Under the pieces are notes generated by a model. The model was not told the DNA's origin and ran no database searches. It was given only the letters and a program-made list of their open reading frames with translations. Shown here piece after piece: positions 24,540-33,409 of a stretch of 49,470 nucleotides of DNA. Made by a program: the position numbers and the translations under genes. The stretch lies in contig CALUQN010000017.1 of the NCBI GenBank assembly GCA_944322945.1, positions 1 to 49,470 of the forward strand, in the 5' to 3' direction. Origin of the DNA: Candidatus Gastranaerophilales bacterium (GTDB lineage Bacteria > Cyanobacteriota > Vampirovibrionia > Gastranaerophilales > Gastranaerophilaceae). How positions within the stretch are numbered: the first letter of the stretch is position 1; each line of letters opens with the position of its first letter.

Positions 24540-26411
24540 TTGAACGAAAACAGCAAAACTGAAGCCAAAGCCAAGACGGTAAAAAAGACATCCGCAGCCT
24601 CGCACCCGTTGAAAGCCCCGATTTCAAACCCGATACAAAAAGATGTCGGGATAGTTGAGCGTTTGAATACTCTGAACAAAAATAAAACCACCAACAGACT
24701 TTACGGCGGATACGTAAACAACCCGTCAGCAACCTCGAAAACAATAGATTACAACTCCTTAATAAGTGAATTAAACAAAAAATTATACGACAAAAACACA
24801 TCAAATGAGCTTTTCGGTATATTCCATGACACGTTGTGTTCAAAGTTAAACTGTGAATATACCGCGTTTGGGCTTTATCATGAAAAATCAAAATGTATAA
24901 ATTTAAAATTGACCGACAAACTTGGGAGCAACTTTTCCCTAAAGATTTTCATGTCAGATGACAAAAATCCGGTGGTGGAATCTTTTAACAAGGTTGCACC
25001 GGTCAGTGTCAAAGATAACAAGTTTTTGAAAATACCGTTTGCAATGGAGTCAGGTGCATTGATTCTTCCGCTGGTTTCTGTCAAGAATTGCATAGGTGTT
25101 ATGATTCTCGGCAAAAATAATTTGGATGATAATAAGGACTTATTTTCATTTTTGTCAAATTATGCAGCAATGTTTGTGCACAATTTGGATTTGATAGAAA
25201 GAACAAACAAATACGCAAACACGGATAATTTAACCTCGCTGTATAATCACAGAGGTTTTCAGGAGATACTTAAAAACGAAATAGATAACGCAGAAAAAAC
25301 ATCAACAGATTTATCAATCATAATGTTTGATGTAAACAATATTTCCAAAATCAACAGAGAGCTCGGGCACGCCAAAGGTGATGAAGTCATCAAGCTGCTT
25401 GCGGAAAAAATAAAGCAGAATATACGTTCAACAGACAAAGCCGGCAGATACGGCGGCGATGAGATAGCTGTAATTTTGCCGAATACAAACACTGCAGACG
25501 CAAAATATCTTGCAGAATATATTACATACTGTTTATCTTGCTGTTTTATTGATGATGTAGGACCTGTCAAGGTTTCCGTCGGGATTTCCACATATCCTGA
25601 ATGTACAAAAAATCAGGAAAAATTACTCATACTTGCAGAGCAGGCAATGTATATTTCGCAGGCAAAAGGCTATAAAGAAGGAATGTCTGCAATCATCAGT
25701 TCATCAGATTTTAATTTCTGGGATGATGTAGCGCTTGATTCTTTTGCGGAAGTTCTTGCAAAACGTCATTCGCAAATAGGTATAAATTTTGAAGAAGAGC
25801 TTGTCCATAAGTTCACAAACGAAAAAATAATATCCCAAAACCACCTGATAGAAATGGTAACATCACTGGCAGGCGCAATAGATGCAAAAGACCCTTATAC
25901 AAAAGGTCATTCTACATCGGTTTCAAGATACTCGGAGGCTCTGGCTCGTTCATTGAATTTGCCGGAAGAAGAAGTTCAGCGGATAAGATTGGGCGCACTG
26001 CTGCATGATGTCGGAAAAATCGGAATTCCGGAAAATGTGTTGAAAAAGCCGGACAGATTGCTGGATGATGAGTGGGAAATAATGAAGCAGCATCCTGTTA
26101 TCGGTGCAGAAAAAGTTTTGCAGCCGAATGAAGCCTTGCACGAATTTATCCCGATAGTAAAATACCACCACGAGCACTATGACGGAACAGGATATCCGGA
26201 AAAATTAAAAGGTGAAGAGATACCCTATGCGGCAAGGATAGTATCAGTAGCAGACGCGTATCACGCCTTGATAAGCGACAGACCTTACAGAAAAGGAATG
26301 AGCGTTGAAAAAGCCTGCGAAATTTTGAAAATGGGTTCCGGAATACAGTGGGATCCGGATTTAGTCAGACAATTCATAACGATTGCGCCCTCTCTGTCGA
26401 CTATAATATAA
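24540..26411 (+). CDS. GAF-like/GGDEF/HD-GYP cyclic-di-GMP regulator
   Basis: This is a cytoplasmic signalling protein of about 623 residues. Domains in order: a low-complexity Ala/Lys-rich head; a GAF-like region (about 100-215, LCSKLNCEYTAFGLYHEK to VMILGKNNLD); a GGDEF domain (TDNLTSLYNHRGF to YGGDEIAVILP near residue 304, with I in place of F); and an HD-GYP phosphodiesterase domain (HDVGKIGIPENVLKKP near 487, HEHYDGTGYPEKLKGEEIP near 545). It could both make and degrade c-di-GMP or use GGDEF as a sensor. I chose the TTG at 24540 because AGGTGG (24527-24532) lies 7 bases upstream. It stands alone. Confidence 0.9.
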   Translation: MNENSKTEAKAKTVKKTSAASHPLKAPISNPIQKDVGIVERLNTLNKNKTTNRLYGGYVNNPSATSKTIDYNSLISELNKKLYDKNTSNELFGIFHDTLCSKLNCEYTAFGLYHEKSKCINLKLTDKLGSNFSLKIFMSDDKNPVVESFNKVAPVSVKDNKFLKIPFAMESGALILPLVSVKNCIGVMILGKNNLDDNKDLFSFLSNYAAMFVHNLDLIERTNKYANTDNLTSLYNHRGFQEILKNEIDNAEKTSTDLSIIMFDVNNISKINRELGHAKGDEVIKLLAEKIKQNIRSTDKAGRYGGDEIAVILPNTNTADAKYLAEYITYCLSCCFIDDVGPVKVSVGISTYPECTKNQEKLLILAEQAMYISQAKGYKEGMSAIISSSDFNFWDDVALDSFAEVLAKRHSQIGINFEEELVHKFTNEKIISQNHLIEMVTSLAGAIDAKDPYTKGHSTSVSRYSEALARSLNLPEEEVQRIRLGALLHDVGKIGIPENVLKKPDRLLDDEWEIMKQHPVIGAEKVLQPNEALHEFIPIVKYHHEHYDGTGYPEKLKGEEIPYAARIVSVADAYHALISDRPYRKGMSVEKACEILKMGSGIQWDPDLVRQFITIAPSLSTII

Positions 26412-26507
26412 TCAGAGCACTTGTAACATTTTATAAAACGGTTACAGAGATGAGTTGCCTTACGGATTAATGCGAAAAAAGCAAAATCTATAGTATAATA
26501 ATTTCAA

Positions 26508-27458
26508 ATGGACAAAATTCTAGAAATAAAAAAGTTAAATTTGGGGTTTAATACAGAAGGCGGTTTTCGGCAGGCGTTATGGGATGTATCGTTGGATTTA
26601 AACCATGGAGAAATGCACGCACTGGTTGGGGAATCCGGCTGCGGGAAAACGATTACCGCAATGAGCACACTCAGACTTTTGCCAAAAAACGCAGAAATAA
26701 AATCAGGTGAAATAATATACCGCGGCGAAGATATATTGAACATAGCCCCCGCAAAACTTTCGACAATAAGAGGAGCAAAGATAGCGCTAATACCACAGGA
26801 TCCGATGACGTCATTAAATCCTTTGTACACAGTGGGAGACCAGCTGCTGGAGGTTATAAAAATACATCAGGGGCTAAGCGGAAAAGCGGCTTATGAAAAA
26901 GCAATAGAGGCGTTGAAGACAGTACAAATACCGAGTGCAGAAGAGCGGTTTAAATCATATCCTCACGAGTTTTCCGGAGGCATGAAGCAGCGGGCTATAA
27001 TAGCAATGGCGCTTGCCTGCCGGGCGGAAATACTTATAGCGGACGAGCCGACGACAGCCCTGGATGTAACAATTCAGGCGCAGATAATGAAATTACTTCA
27101 AAAAATAAAAACCGAAACAGGGGTTTCAATTTTGCTAATCACACATGATCTTGCGTTAGTATCAGAGAATGCAGACTTTGTGTCCGTAATGTATGCAGGG
27201 CGGATTGTAGAGAGTGCGCGAGCTGAAGATTTTTTCAAACAGCCGCGGCACCCGTATTCTCTTGCACTTTTAAAATCAATTCCGTCAAACCGCGGAGAAA
27301 AGTTAGAGACTATTCAGGGGCAGCCGCCATCAATATATCAGGAAATAACGGGCTGTCGTTTTCATCCCAGATGTGAAAAATGTTTTGAGAAGTGTAAAAC
27401 GGAAATACCTCCGTTGATACCGACAGCGCCAAATCATACAGTTGCCTGCTGGCGTTGA
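26508..27458 (+). CDS. Oligopeptide-type ABC transporter ATP-binding protein (OppD/DppD-like)
   Basis: This 316-residue ATPase would energise peptide or nickel import. It has Walker A GESGCGKT, Q-loop IPQDPMTSLNP, signature FSGGMKQR, Walker B ILIADEPTTALD and the H-loop ITHDLA. The Opp-family C-terminal extension with HPRC and the cysteine pattern CRFHPRCEKCFEKC, reported to bind an Fe-S cluster in DppD proteins, is present. No permease, binding protein or OppF partner is adjacent, so its membrane partners must be encoded elsewhere. There is no Shine-Dalgarno: TATAAT (26494-26499) ends 8 bases before the ATG, suggesting a leaderless transcript. Confidence 0.9.
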   Translation: MDKILEIKKLNLGFNTEGGFRQALWDVSLDLNHGEMHALVGESGCGKTITAMSTLRLLPKNAEIKSGEIIYRGEDILNIAPAKLSTIRGAKIALIPQDPMTSLNPLYTVGDQLLEVIKIHQGLSGKAAYEKAIEALKTVQIPSAEERFKSYPHEFSGGMKQRAIIAMALACRAEILIADEPTTALDVTIQAQIMKLLQKIKTETGVSILLITHDLALVSENADFVSVMYAGRIVESARAEDFFKQPRHPYSLALLKSIPSNRGEKLETIQGQPPSIYQEITGCRFHPRCEKCFEKCKTEIPPLIPTAPNHTVACWR

Positions 27459-28128
27459 GCTGTTTCTTTTCAAGATATTTTGAAAGTTTTTTAATCGGCG
27501 GCTTTTACTGTACCCGTAAGAGCTTAATGACTTTATTCCCTCCCCGACCTGGGGAGGGTCAGGGTGGGGGCAAACGTAACGTTTGCATCAATAGGACTAT
27601 TCAACTTTCAAAAAGTCGCCTTTCGAAGATATTCAAAAATTTTTAAATATCTTTGAAAATCCGGCTTTTATCGTGTCCGTAAGAGCTTGACGACTTTATT
27701 CCCTCCCCAGGTCGGGGAGGGTCAGGGTGGGGAGTAATGCTAATTCTGGCAGAGTTTATGTAGTTATAGGGTGGGCAAAGCGCACGCGTGCCCACCAAAT
27801 TTCATTAGCGCATACGCGTATTTTTTGTAATGTAATTGATAACTTCCACAAATCTCTTTAGCGCATACGCGCAGTTAATGCAATATAATTGATAATTTCC
27901 CCAATTTTCATTAGCGCTAACGCGCAGCTGTTTCTGTAGGTCAGGCATTGCCTGACAGTATTCTTTAGAGTTTGTCTTCTGTGCAATAATAGGAATCATA
28001 TTAAAAAAAGATTCTTCACCCCTGCCCCCTGTCTTGGATTTTCTACGCTTTCAGGATGACAGCAAACGTAACCTTACTTGTTATCCCCTAATCTTTTTGT
28101 TATTATTTTTAAATAAGGAGTTAAGAAA
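27459..28128. repeat. Repeat-rich intergenic region before the EndoQ-UvrD gene
   Basis: No gene is seen. It contains G-rich hairpins (about 27538-27567 and 27699-27732), a CAAACGTAACGTTTG palindrome (27572-27586), two copies of the coding-like module (3' part at 27479-27532; full at 27598-27690, read STFKKSPFEDIQKFLNIFEN), the TGGGCAAAGCGCACGC block, the inverted 53-bp array and a GTCAGGCATTGCCTGAC palindrome (27940-27956). The last 100 bases include GATTTTCTACGCTTTCAGGA and the RBS AAGGAG at 28115-28120. Confidence 0.6.
27805..27924 (-). repeat. Second 53-bp periodic array, inverted relative to the first
   Basis: TTAGCGCATACGCG at 27805 and 27858 and TTAGCGCTAACGCG at 27911 are spaced exactly 53 bp. 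The intervening sequence is the reverse complement of the array at 15679-15860, with the same two spacer versions. Each array is flanked by the same G-rich hairpin and CCCACC blocks, so a larger composite block has moved or been copied in the opposite orientation. Confidence 0.8.
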
Positions 28129-31041
28129 ATGTTTTTTTATGCGGATTTACATATACATTCAAAGTATTCACGCGCAACCAGCAAAAGTTGTAATCTCGAA
28201 GAGCTGGCTCAGTGGGCGCAGAAAAAAGGTTTGAGCGTAATTTCAACAGGTGATTTTACACATCCTTCTTGGTTTAAAGAAATTCAGGAAAAATTAATTC
28301 CGGCTGGTGCCGGTGTTTTCCGCCTCAAACCTGAAATTGAAAAACAAGTTCTAAATCCGGCAGGCAATCCTGTATATTTTCTTCTCTCCGTTGAGATTTC
28401 GACAATCTATAAAAAAGGTGATAAAACCAGAAAAGTACACCACGTATGTTTTGTGCCTGATATGCAGTCTGCCGGGAACTTCAGAAACAAACTCGGCGCA
28501 ATAGGCAACATAAACTCAGACGGACGACCTATTTTAGGGCTTGATTCAAGAAATCTTCTGGAAACAGTTCTGGAATCCGGCGAAAATTCTTATATCATCC
28601 CTGCGCACATTTGGACCCCGTGGTTTTCAGTCCTCGGGTCAAAGTCAGGGTTTGATTCGATTGAAGAATGCTACGGTGACCTTGCAGATAACATTTTTGC
28701 CGTAGAAACAGGGCTTTCTTCTGATCCGGAAATGAATTGGAAAGTATCAAAACTTGACAAATTCCGGCTAGTGTCAAATTCTGACGCGCATTCGCCATCA
28801 AAGCTTGCGCGGGAAGCTACTGTTTTTGATACAAATCCTGATTATTTCAGTATTATGAATGCACTCAAAACAGGCGACGGATACGTCGGCACGGTTGAAT
28901 TTTTCCCGGAAGAAGGCAAATACCACGAAGACGGTCACAGAAAATGTAATGTCTGTCTGACACCGGAAGAGACAAAAAATTTAGGCGGGATTTGTCCTGT
29001 CTGCGGCAAGCCGCTTACTATCGGAGTGTCATACAGAGTTCACGAACTCGCGGATCGTCCGTTTAATTCTGATTTTATACCGGAAACAGGCGGAAAAGTT
29101 TTCAGCCTCGTTCCGCTGCAGGAAATTATATCCGAAGTTCTGCAAGTCGGTACCTCCAGCAAATCTGTTGTCACGGAATATGAAAGACTTATCCGTAAGC
29201 TCGGCTCAGAACTTTCCATATTGCAGGATGTCCCGCTTGATGAAATTTCAAAAGAATCGACCCTTCTGGGTGAAGCGATTACCAGACTGCGTGCGGGAAA
29301 GGTTATCAAACAAGCGGGGTACGACGGTGAATACGGTGTCATTAGATTGTTTGATGACGGTGAATTAAACAAGAAAAAATCTACTGTTAACCTTAAACTT
29401 AATATTGAAATTCCTGACGCTCCCAAAAACAAAACAACAAAAACATGGACGGTTCCAAAAGCTGTCATGGAGATTACATCACAGACCCATAAATACAAAA
29501 AAGGACTTGATGAATATCAGCAGGCTGCAGTTGAAAATTCTTCAAACCAAATTTTAATAATAGCCGGGCCGGGTTCAGGAAAAACAACCGTTCTGACCCG
29601 AAGAATTGCCCATCTGATAAATGACTGTAATGCCGCGCCCGAAAACTGTCTTGCGATTACGTTCACCCGCAGGGCGGCAGAAGAAATGCGCCAACGATTA
29701 GCACTGCTGGTGCCTGAAAAATCATCCAAAATTAATATTCACACATTCCACTCGCTCTGTTTTGCAATCCTTAGAGAAAATTACGAAAACGCCGGACTGG
29801 ACAAGAAATTTTCTGTCATAAGCGAGCAGGAAAAATCCCTCTACACTGCAGAGGAACTTTCTGAAAATATGATTACTTTTGACGACTTGATTACACTGAC
29901 AGTCAAACTGTTTGAAGAGTATCCGGAAATCAAATCCTCGTACCAAACCCGTTATAAATATCTGTCAGTTGACGAGTATCAGGATATTGACGAAAACCAG
30001 TATAAACTTATACGTCAGCTTGCGCCGGAAAACGGCAATATCTGTGCAATCGGCGACCCAAATCAGGCAATTTACGGGTTCCGCGGCGGCAGTTCTAAAT
30101 TCTTTAATAATTTCCAAAACGATTACAAAAATGTAGAAATAATTAACCTGAAAAATAATTATCGTTCGACAGAAAGTATCGTAAACGCCTCTAACCAGAT
30201 GATTGACTGCTATACAACAGTATCACAATACGTTAAAAGCTCCGAAAAAATTACCATTCACACAGCACCGACAGACAAAGCAGAAGCTGAATTCATCGTA
30301 AGTTCAATAGAAAACCTCATAGGCGGACACAGCTTTTTCTCAATAGATTCATCACGTTCAGAGGGGCAGTCGGAAGATTATTCTTTTTCGGATTTTGCTA
30401 TACTTTACAGAACATCTTCCCAGCTTAAACCGATAACGGAAGCCCTGGTGCGTTCCGGCATGCCGTTTGTGAAACTTTCTGACGATATGTTGTGTGACAA
30501 AAAATCTGTAAGAACCATATTGAAAAATTTGACAGATGCAGAGCCTGTCAATGAACAGCTTGAACACCTGCCGCCGGATGTCGCCGAGGGGATTGAAGAT
30601 TACATAATGAAATATTTGAAAAAACTTGCTCAAGAAAATCCAAACAGGGCGGACTTTATCCACGAAGTTTATTTGACAAAAGAATCAGACACACTGGACG
30701 CCCGTGCGGACAGAATTTCGTTAATGACGCTGCATGCATCAAAGGGGCTGGAATTTCGTTGTGTATTTATAGCCGGCTTGGAAGACGGAATTTTGCCGTT
30801 ATACCGCGTGCAGACCCCGGAGGAAGTTGAAGAAGAGCGGCGGCTTTTGTATGTCGGAATGACGAGGGCAAAAGAGCGGTTATTTTTAAGCCGAGCAGAG
30901 AAGAGATTTGTCTACGGCGAGAAAAAATCACAGGGGATTTCACCGTTTCTTGCAAAGATAGAAAACGACCTTTTGACCTTATCAAAATTTGAGCGGGCAC
31001 ACGAAGAAAAAGACAACACCAGCCAGCTGAGTTTGTTTTGA
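28129..31041 (+). CDS. Fusion of an EndoQ-like PHP nuclease and a UvrD/Rep-type helicase
   Basis: The 970-residue protein has two parts. Residues 1-400 match the PHP-domain EndoQ family: YADLHIHSKYS (metal His), STGDFTHPSW, PAHIWTPWFS, LVSNSDAHSPSKLAREATVFD and a zinc site CNVCLTP...CPVCGKP near 272-295. EndoQ cleaves 5' of uracil, hypoxanthine, xanthine and abasic sites. Residues of about 450-970 are a superfamily 1 helicase: Walker A IAGPGSGKTT near 478, TFTRRAAEEMRQRL, IHTFHSLCF, VDEYQDIDENQYKL, GDPNQAIYGFRGG, NNYRST, MTLHASKGLEF and RLLYVGMTRAKERL. The helicase is about 200 residues shorter than UvrD, mainly between motifs Ia and II. RBS AAGGAG lies 8 bases before the ATG. A role in repairing deaminated bases is inference. 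Confidence 0.88.
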   Translation: MFFYADLHIHSKYSRATSKSCNLEELAQWAQKKGLSVISTGDFTHPSWFKEIQEKLIPAGAGVFRLKPEIEKQVLNPAGNPVYFLLSVEISTIYKKGDKTRKVHHVCFVPDMQSAGNFRNKLGAIGNINSDGRPILGLDSRNLLETVLESGENSYIIPAHIWTPWFSVLGSKSGFDSIEECYGDLADNIFAVETGLSSDPEMNWKVSKLDKFRLVSNSDAHSPSKLAREATVFDTNPDYFSIMNALKTGDGYVGTVEFFPEEGKYHEDGHRKCNVCLTPEETKNLGGICPVCGKPLTIGVSYRVHELADRPFNSDFIPETGGKVFSLVPLQEIISEVLQVGTSSKSVVTEYERLIRKLGSELSILQDVPLDEISKESTLLGEAITRLRAGKVIKQAGYDGEYGVIRLFDDGELNKKKSTVNLKLNIEIPDAPKNKTTKTWTVPKAVMEITSQTHKYKKGLDEYQQAAVENSSNQILIIAGPGSGKTTVLTRRIAHLINDCNAAPENCLAITFTRRAAEEMRQRLALLVPEKSSKINIHTFHSLCFAILRENYENAGLDKKFSVISEQEKSLYTAEELSENMITFDDLITLTVKLFEEYPEIKSSYQTRYKYLSVDEYQDIDENQYKLIRQLAPENGNICAIGDPNQAIYGFRGGSSKFFNNFQNDYKNVEIINLKNNYRSTESIVNASNQMIDCYTTVSQYVKSSEKITIHTAPTDKAEAEFIVSSIENLIGGHSFFSIDSSRSEGQSEDYSFSDFAILYRTSSQLKPITEALVRSGMPFVKLSDDMLCDKKSVRTILKNLTDAEPVNEQLEHLPPDVAEGIEDYIMKYLKKLAQENPNRADFIHEVYLTKESDTLDARADRISLMTLHASKGLEFRCVFIAGLEDGILPLYRVQTPEEVEEERRLLYVGMTRAKERLFLSRAEKRFVYGEKKSQGISPFLAKIENDLLTLSKFERAHEEKDNTSQLSLF

Positions 31042-31060
31042 TTTTGTGCTTTGAGAAGCA

Positions 31061-31711
31061 TTAAGGTTGCTCTATTTTTTGTTTAAGTTCCTGAACTTCA
31101 TATTTCAGGCGGTTAAGTTCGCATTTGACCGGATCCGGAATTCTGTTGTGCATAAGAACACCGTTTTTATCAAGAATTTTTCTGTGTACAACCCGCCCCG
31201 GAACCCCGACGACTGTTGAATATTCCGGTACATCTTCCACGACAACAGAGCCTGCTCCGATGCGCACATAATCACCTATGGTAATATTCCCGAGAACTTT
31301 TGCTCCGGCGCCGACAATGACATTGTTGCCTAAAGTCGGGTGGCGTTTGCCCTGTTCTTTTCCTGTACCTCCGAGGGTTACCTGCTGATAAATCAACACG
31401 TCATCCCCGATGATAGTTGTGGCGCCAATAACGACCCCTTCCCCGTGGTCTATAAAAAATCTTCTGCCGATACGGGCTGCCGGATGGATTTCTATACCGG
31501 TGATAATCCTTGTGATGTATGAGATTACCCGCGGAATTAACGGGATATGCCATTTGTACAGCCTGTGCGCAAACCTGTATGCAATGAGTGCGTGCAGTCC
31601 GGGGTAGCATAAAATTACCTCGAGAAGGTTATTTGCGGCAGGGTCTTTGTCATAAATAACCTTTATGTCTTCTTTTACCTTTGTAATTCCGCGTCGTAAT
31701 ATTTTGAACAT
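31061..31711 (-). CDS. cysE: Serine O-acetyltransferase
   Basis: This enzyme makes O-acetylserine from serine and acetyl-CoA, the entry to cysteine synthesis. The 216-residue length and sequence fit the short CysE/EpsC form: YPGLHALIAYRFAHRLY, the hexapeptide domain GIEIHPAARIGRRFFIDHGEGVVIGATTIIGDDVLIYQQVTLGGTG (catalytic His and Asp), KRHPTLGNNVIVGAGAKVLGNI and the EYSTVVGVPGRVV loop. A short coiled-coil tail ends the protein. It follows tyrS by 16 bases on the same strand and probably shares its transcript. It converges with the EndoQ-UvrD gene. Confidence 0.93.
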   Translation of the reverse strand: MFKILRRGITKVKEDIKVIYDKDPAANNLLEVILCYPGLHALIAYRFAHRLYKWHIPLIPRVISYITRIITGIEIHPAARIGRRFFIDHGEGVVIGATTIIGDDVLIYQQVTLGGTGKEQGKRHPTLGNNVIVGAGAKVLGNITIGDYVRIGAGSVVVEDVPEYSTVVGVPGRVVHRKILDKNGVLMHNRIPDPVKCELNRLKYEVQELKQKIEQP

Positions 31712-31727
31712 TATTCAATGCCTTATT

Positions 31728-32951
31728 TTATTTTATCAGTCTGGCAAATTTACGTTTACCCGCCTGCAATACTACACTGTCGGTGAAGGTTACGGAATAA
31801 GCCGTGTCGGTAATTTTTTCGCCGTCAATTTTGACACCGCCGCCCTGAATTAATCGTTTTGCTTCGCCTTTGCTTGTTACAAATCCAAGTTCGACAAGCA
31901 GGTCCAAAATTCCCTTGCCCTGTTCAACTTTAACTTCAGGGATATCATCAGGAATACCTTTATTTGAAACAACATTGATAAAGTCAGCCTGTGCTTTGTC
32001 AGCGCCATCTTTGCCGTGATATTCTTCCGTTATGGTATAAGCAAGTTTAAGCTTGATATCGCGCGGGTTAACTGACGAATCTTTCAGTTTTTCCTCAATA
32101 TCTTTCAGCTCTTCGTCCGTCACATCCGTGAGCAGTGTGAAATATTTGACAATAAGCGTATCCGGAATACTCATCAGTTTGCCAAACATATCTTTTGCAC
32201 TGTCAGTGAGGGAGATACAGTGTTCAGGGTAAGTTTTTGACATCTTAACAAGCCCGTCAGTACCTTCAATGAGCGGGAGAAGCATAACCATCTGCGGATA
32301 TTTTTTGCCGTAAGCTGCTTGAATATCACGCCCCAAAAGGGTGTTAAATCTCTGGTCTGTACCTCCGAGTTCAATATCCGCGTCAATCACATGTGAATCA
32401 TAGGCTTGCATAAGCGGGTAGAAAAATTCGTGGATAGAAATCGGACGACCTTCCGCATAGCGTTTTGCAAAGTCGTCGCGGGTCATCATTTGCGCAACGG
32501 TAATTTGTGCGGCAAGTTTTAAAAGTTCGGTAAATCCCATCTTATGCAGCCAGTCTGCATTGTTAACAACTTCTGCGTTTGTGACATCAACAACTTTTGA
32601 CATTTGTTCAAAGTAGGATTTAGCATTTTCTTCAACCTGTTCTTTAGTCAAAGACGGTCTGGTTTCGGATTTTCCTGACGGGTCGCCTATCATTGCGGTC
32701 GCTCCGCCGACAATTAAAACTATCTTATGCCCGAGTTTTTGGAATTCTCTGAGTTTTCTCATAACAACGGTGTGCCCGAGGTGTAAGTCAGGTCTTGTCG
32801 GATCCATACCCAGTTTAACCCTGAGCGGGGTGTTTGTGTCGTGTGCGTGCTGCAATTTTACTGCTAATTCTTCAATTCCGCCCGGCAAAACTTCTGCGCC
32901 GCGTGATAATTTTACTGCCTGATTAATAAATTCTTGTCTTATGTCTACCAT
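31728..32951 (-). CDS. tyrS: Tyrosyl-tRNA synthetase
   Basis: This class I synthetase charges tRNA-Tyr. It has the HIGH-type motif HLGHTVVM within GMDPTRPDLHLGH, the GGTDQRFNTLLGRD substrate loop, the KMSKS-type motif VKMSKTYPEH and a C-terminal S4 RNA-binding domain (TSKGEAKRLIQGGGVKIDGEKI). At 407 residues it is of normal length. A GGAGAGAAAAAG ribosome binding site and a TATAAT box (reverse of 32979-32984) precede it. I see no T-box leader. It is the first gene of a probable tyrS-cysE operon. Confidence 0.95.
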   Translation of the reverse strand: MVDIRQEFINQAVKLSRGAEVLPGGIEELAVKLQHAHDTNTPLRVKLGMDPTRPDLHLGHTVVMRKLREFQKLGHKIVLIVGGATAMIGDPSGKSETRPSLTKEQVEENAKSYFEQMSKVVDVTNAEVVNNADWLHKMGFTELLKLAAQITVAQMMTRDDFAKRYAEGRPISIHEFFYPLMQAYDSHVIDADIELGGTDQRFNTLLGRDIQAAYGKKYPQMVMLLPLIEGTDGLVKMSKTYPEHCISLTDSAKDMFGKLMSIPDTLIVKYFTLLTDVTDEELKDIEEKLKDSSVNPRDIKLKLAYTITEEYHGKDGADKAQADFINVVSNKGIPDDIPEVKVEQGKGILDLLVELGFVTSKGEAKRLIQGGGVKIDGEKITDTAYSVTFTDSVVLQAGKRKFARLIK

Positions 32952-32993
32952 TTCTTTTTCTCTCCTATATACGTTTGATTATATAATAAAAAC

Positions 32994-33030
32994 ACAAAAA
33001 AAGACCGGTTATATTCAACCGGTCTAAATA
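32994..33030 (-). terminator. Rho-independent terminator of the tail-fibre-like pair
   Basis: Read on the minus strand, AGACCGGTT (33022-33030) and AACCGGTCT (33003-33011... as its partner) form a strong stem around a short loop, followed by a run of T (the A run at 32995-33002 on the plus strand). It ends the transcript of the genes at 33037-34045. Confidence 0.85.
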
Positions 33031-33036
33031 AATAAC

Positions 33037-33381
33037 TTATTGAAGTTCTCCGAGTTTGGTGCGAAGTTCCAGAATTTTAAAGTTGTAGTATTCCAGCCAG
33101 GTTCCGCCATCGTCAGCGTCTTTTAGCTCCGGTTCGCAAACTGCTCTGATGCGTTTTTGATCAAGTTCAAAAAGCTGCGCTTTTAGTTCTTCTATCTGTT
33201 GATTTTTGCTTGGCTTTCCAAACTCAGGGTTTAAAGTTCCGTCAGTTTCGTTGGTGCCTTCCGTACAAATATAGTAGTCAGGCTCGTTGAGTTCTAATTC
33301 ACCGTTTACAACGTAGAGGACTTTTCCTGTTTCATTGGCTTGAATTGCCATATTGGTGTACATTTCATCTGTATATGACAT
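33037..33381 (-). CDS. Small protein paired with a tail-fibre-like gene
   Basis: The 114-residue acidic protein has an N-terminal beta-type half (VLYVVNGELELNEPDYYICT) and a C-terminal charged helix (QQIEELKAQLFELDQKRIRA ... FKILELRTKLGELQ) with heptad character. Small proteins with this layout often follow tail-fibre genes in phages and may assist fibre assembly, but I do not recognise a named family. An AAAGGAGAAAT ribosome binding site precedes the ATG. It lies 28 bases behind the fibre-like gene and ends at a strong terminator, so the two form a unit. Confidence 0.6.
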   Translation of the reverse strand: MSYTDEMYTNMAIQANETGKVLYVVNGELELNEPDYYICTEGTNETDGTLNPEFGKPSKNQQIEELKAQLFELDQKRIRAVCEPELKDADDGGTWLEYYNFKILELRTKLGELQ

Positions 33382-33409
33382 AAAATTATTTCTCCTTTCG
33401 TATTTTCAA

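Noticed and set aside
32952-33036. T-box or other riboswitch upstream of tyrS
   Set aside because: The gap to the next gene is 85 bases and is filled by that gene's terminator and the tyrS promoter; there is no room for a T-box.
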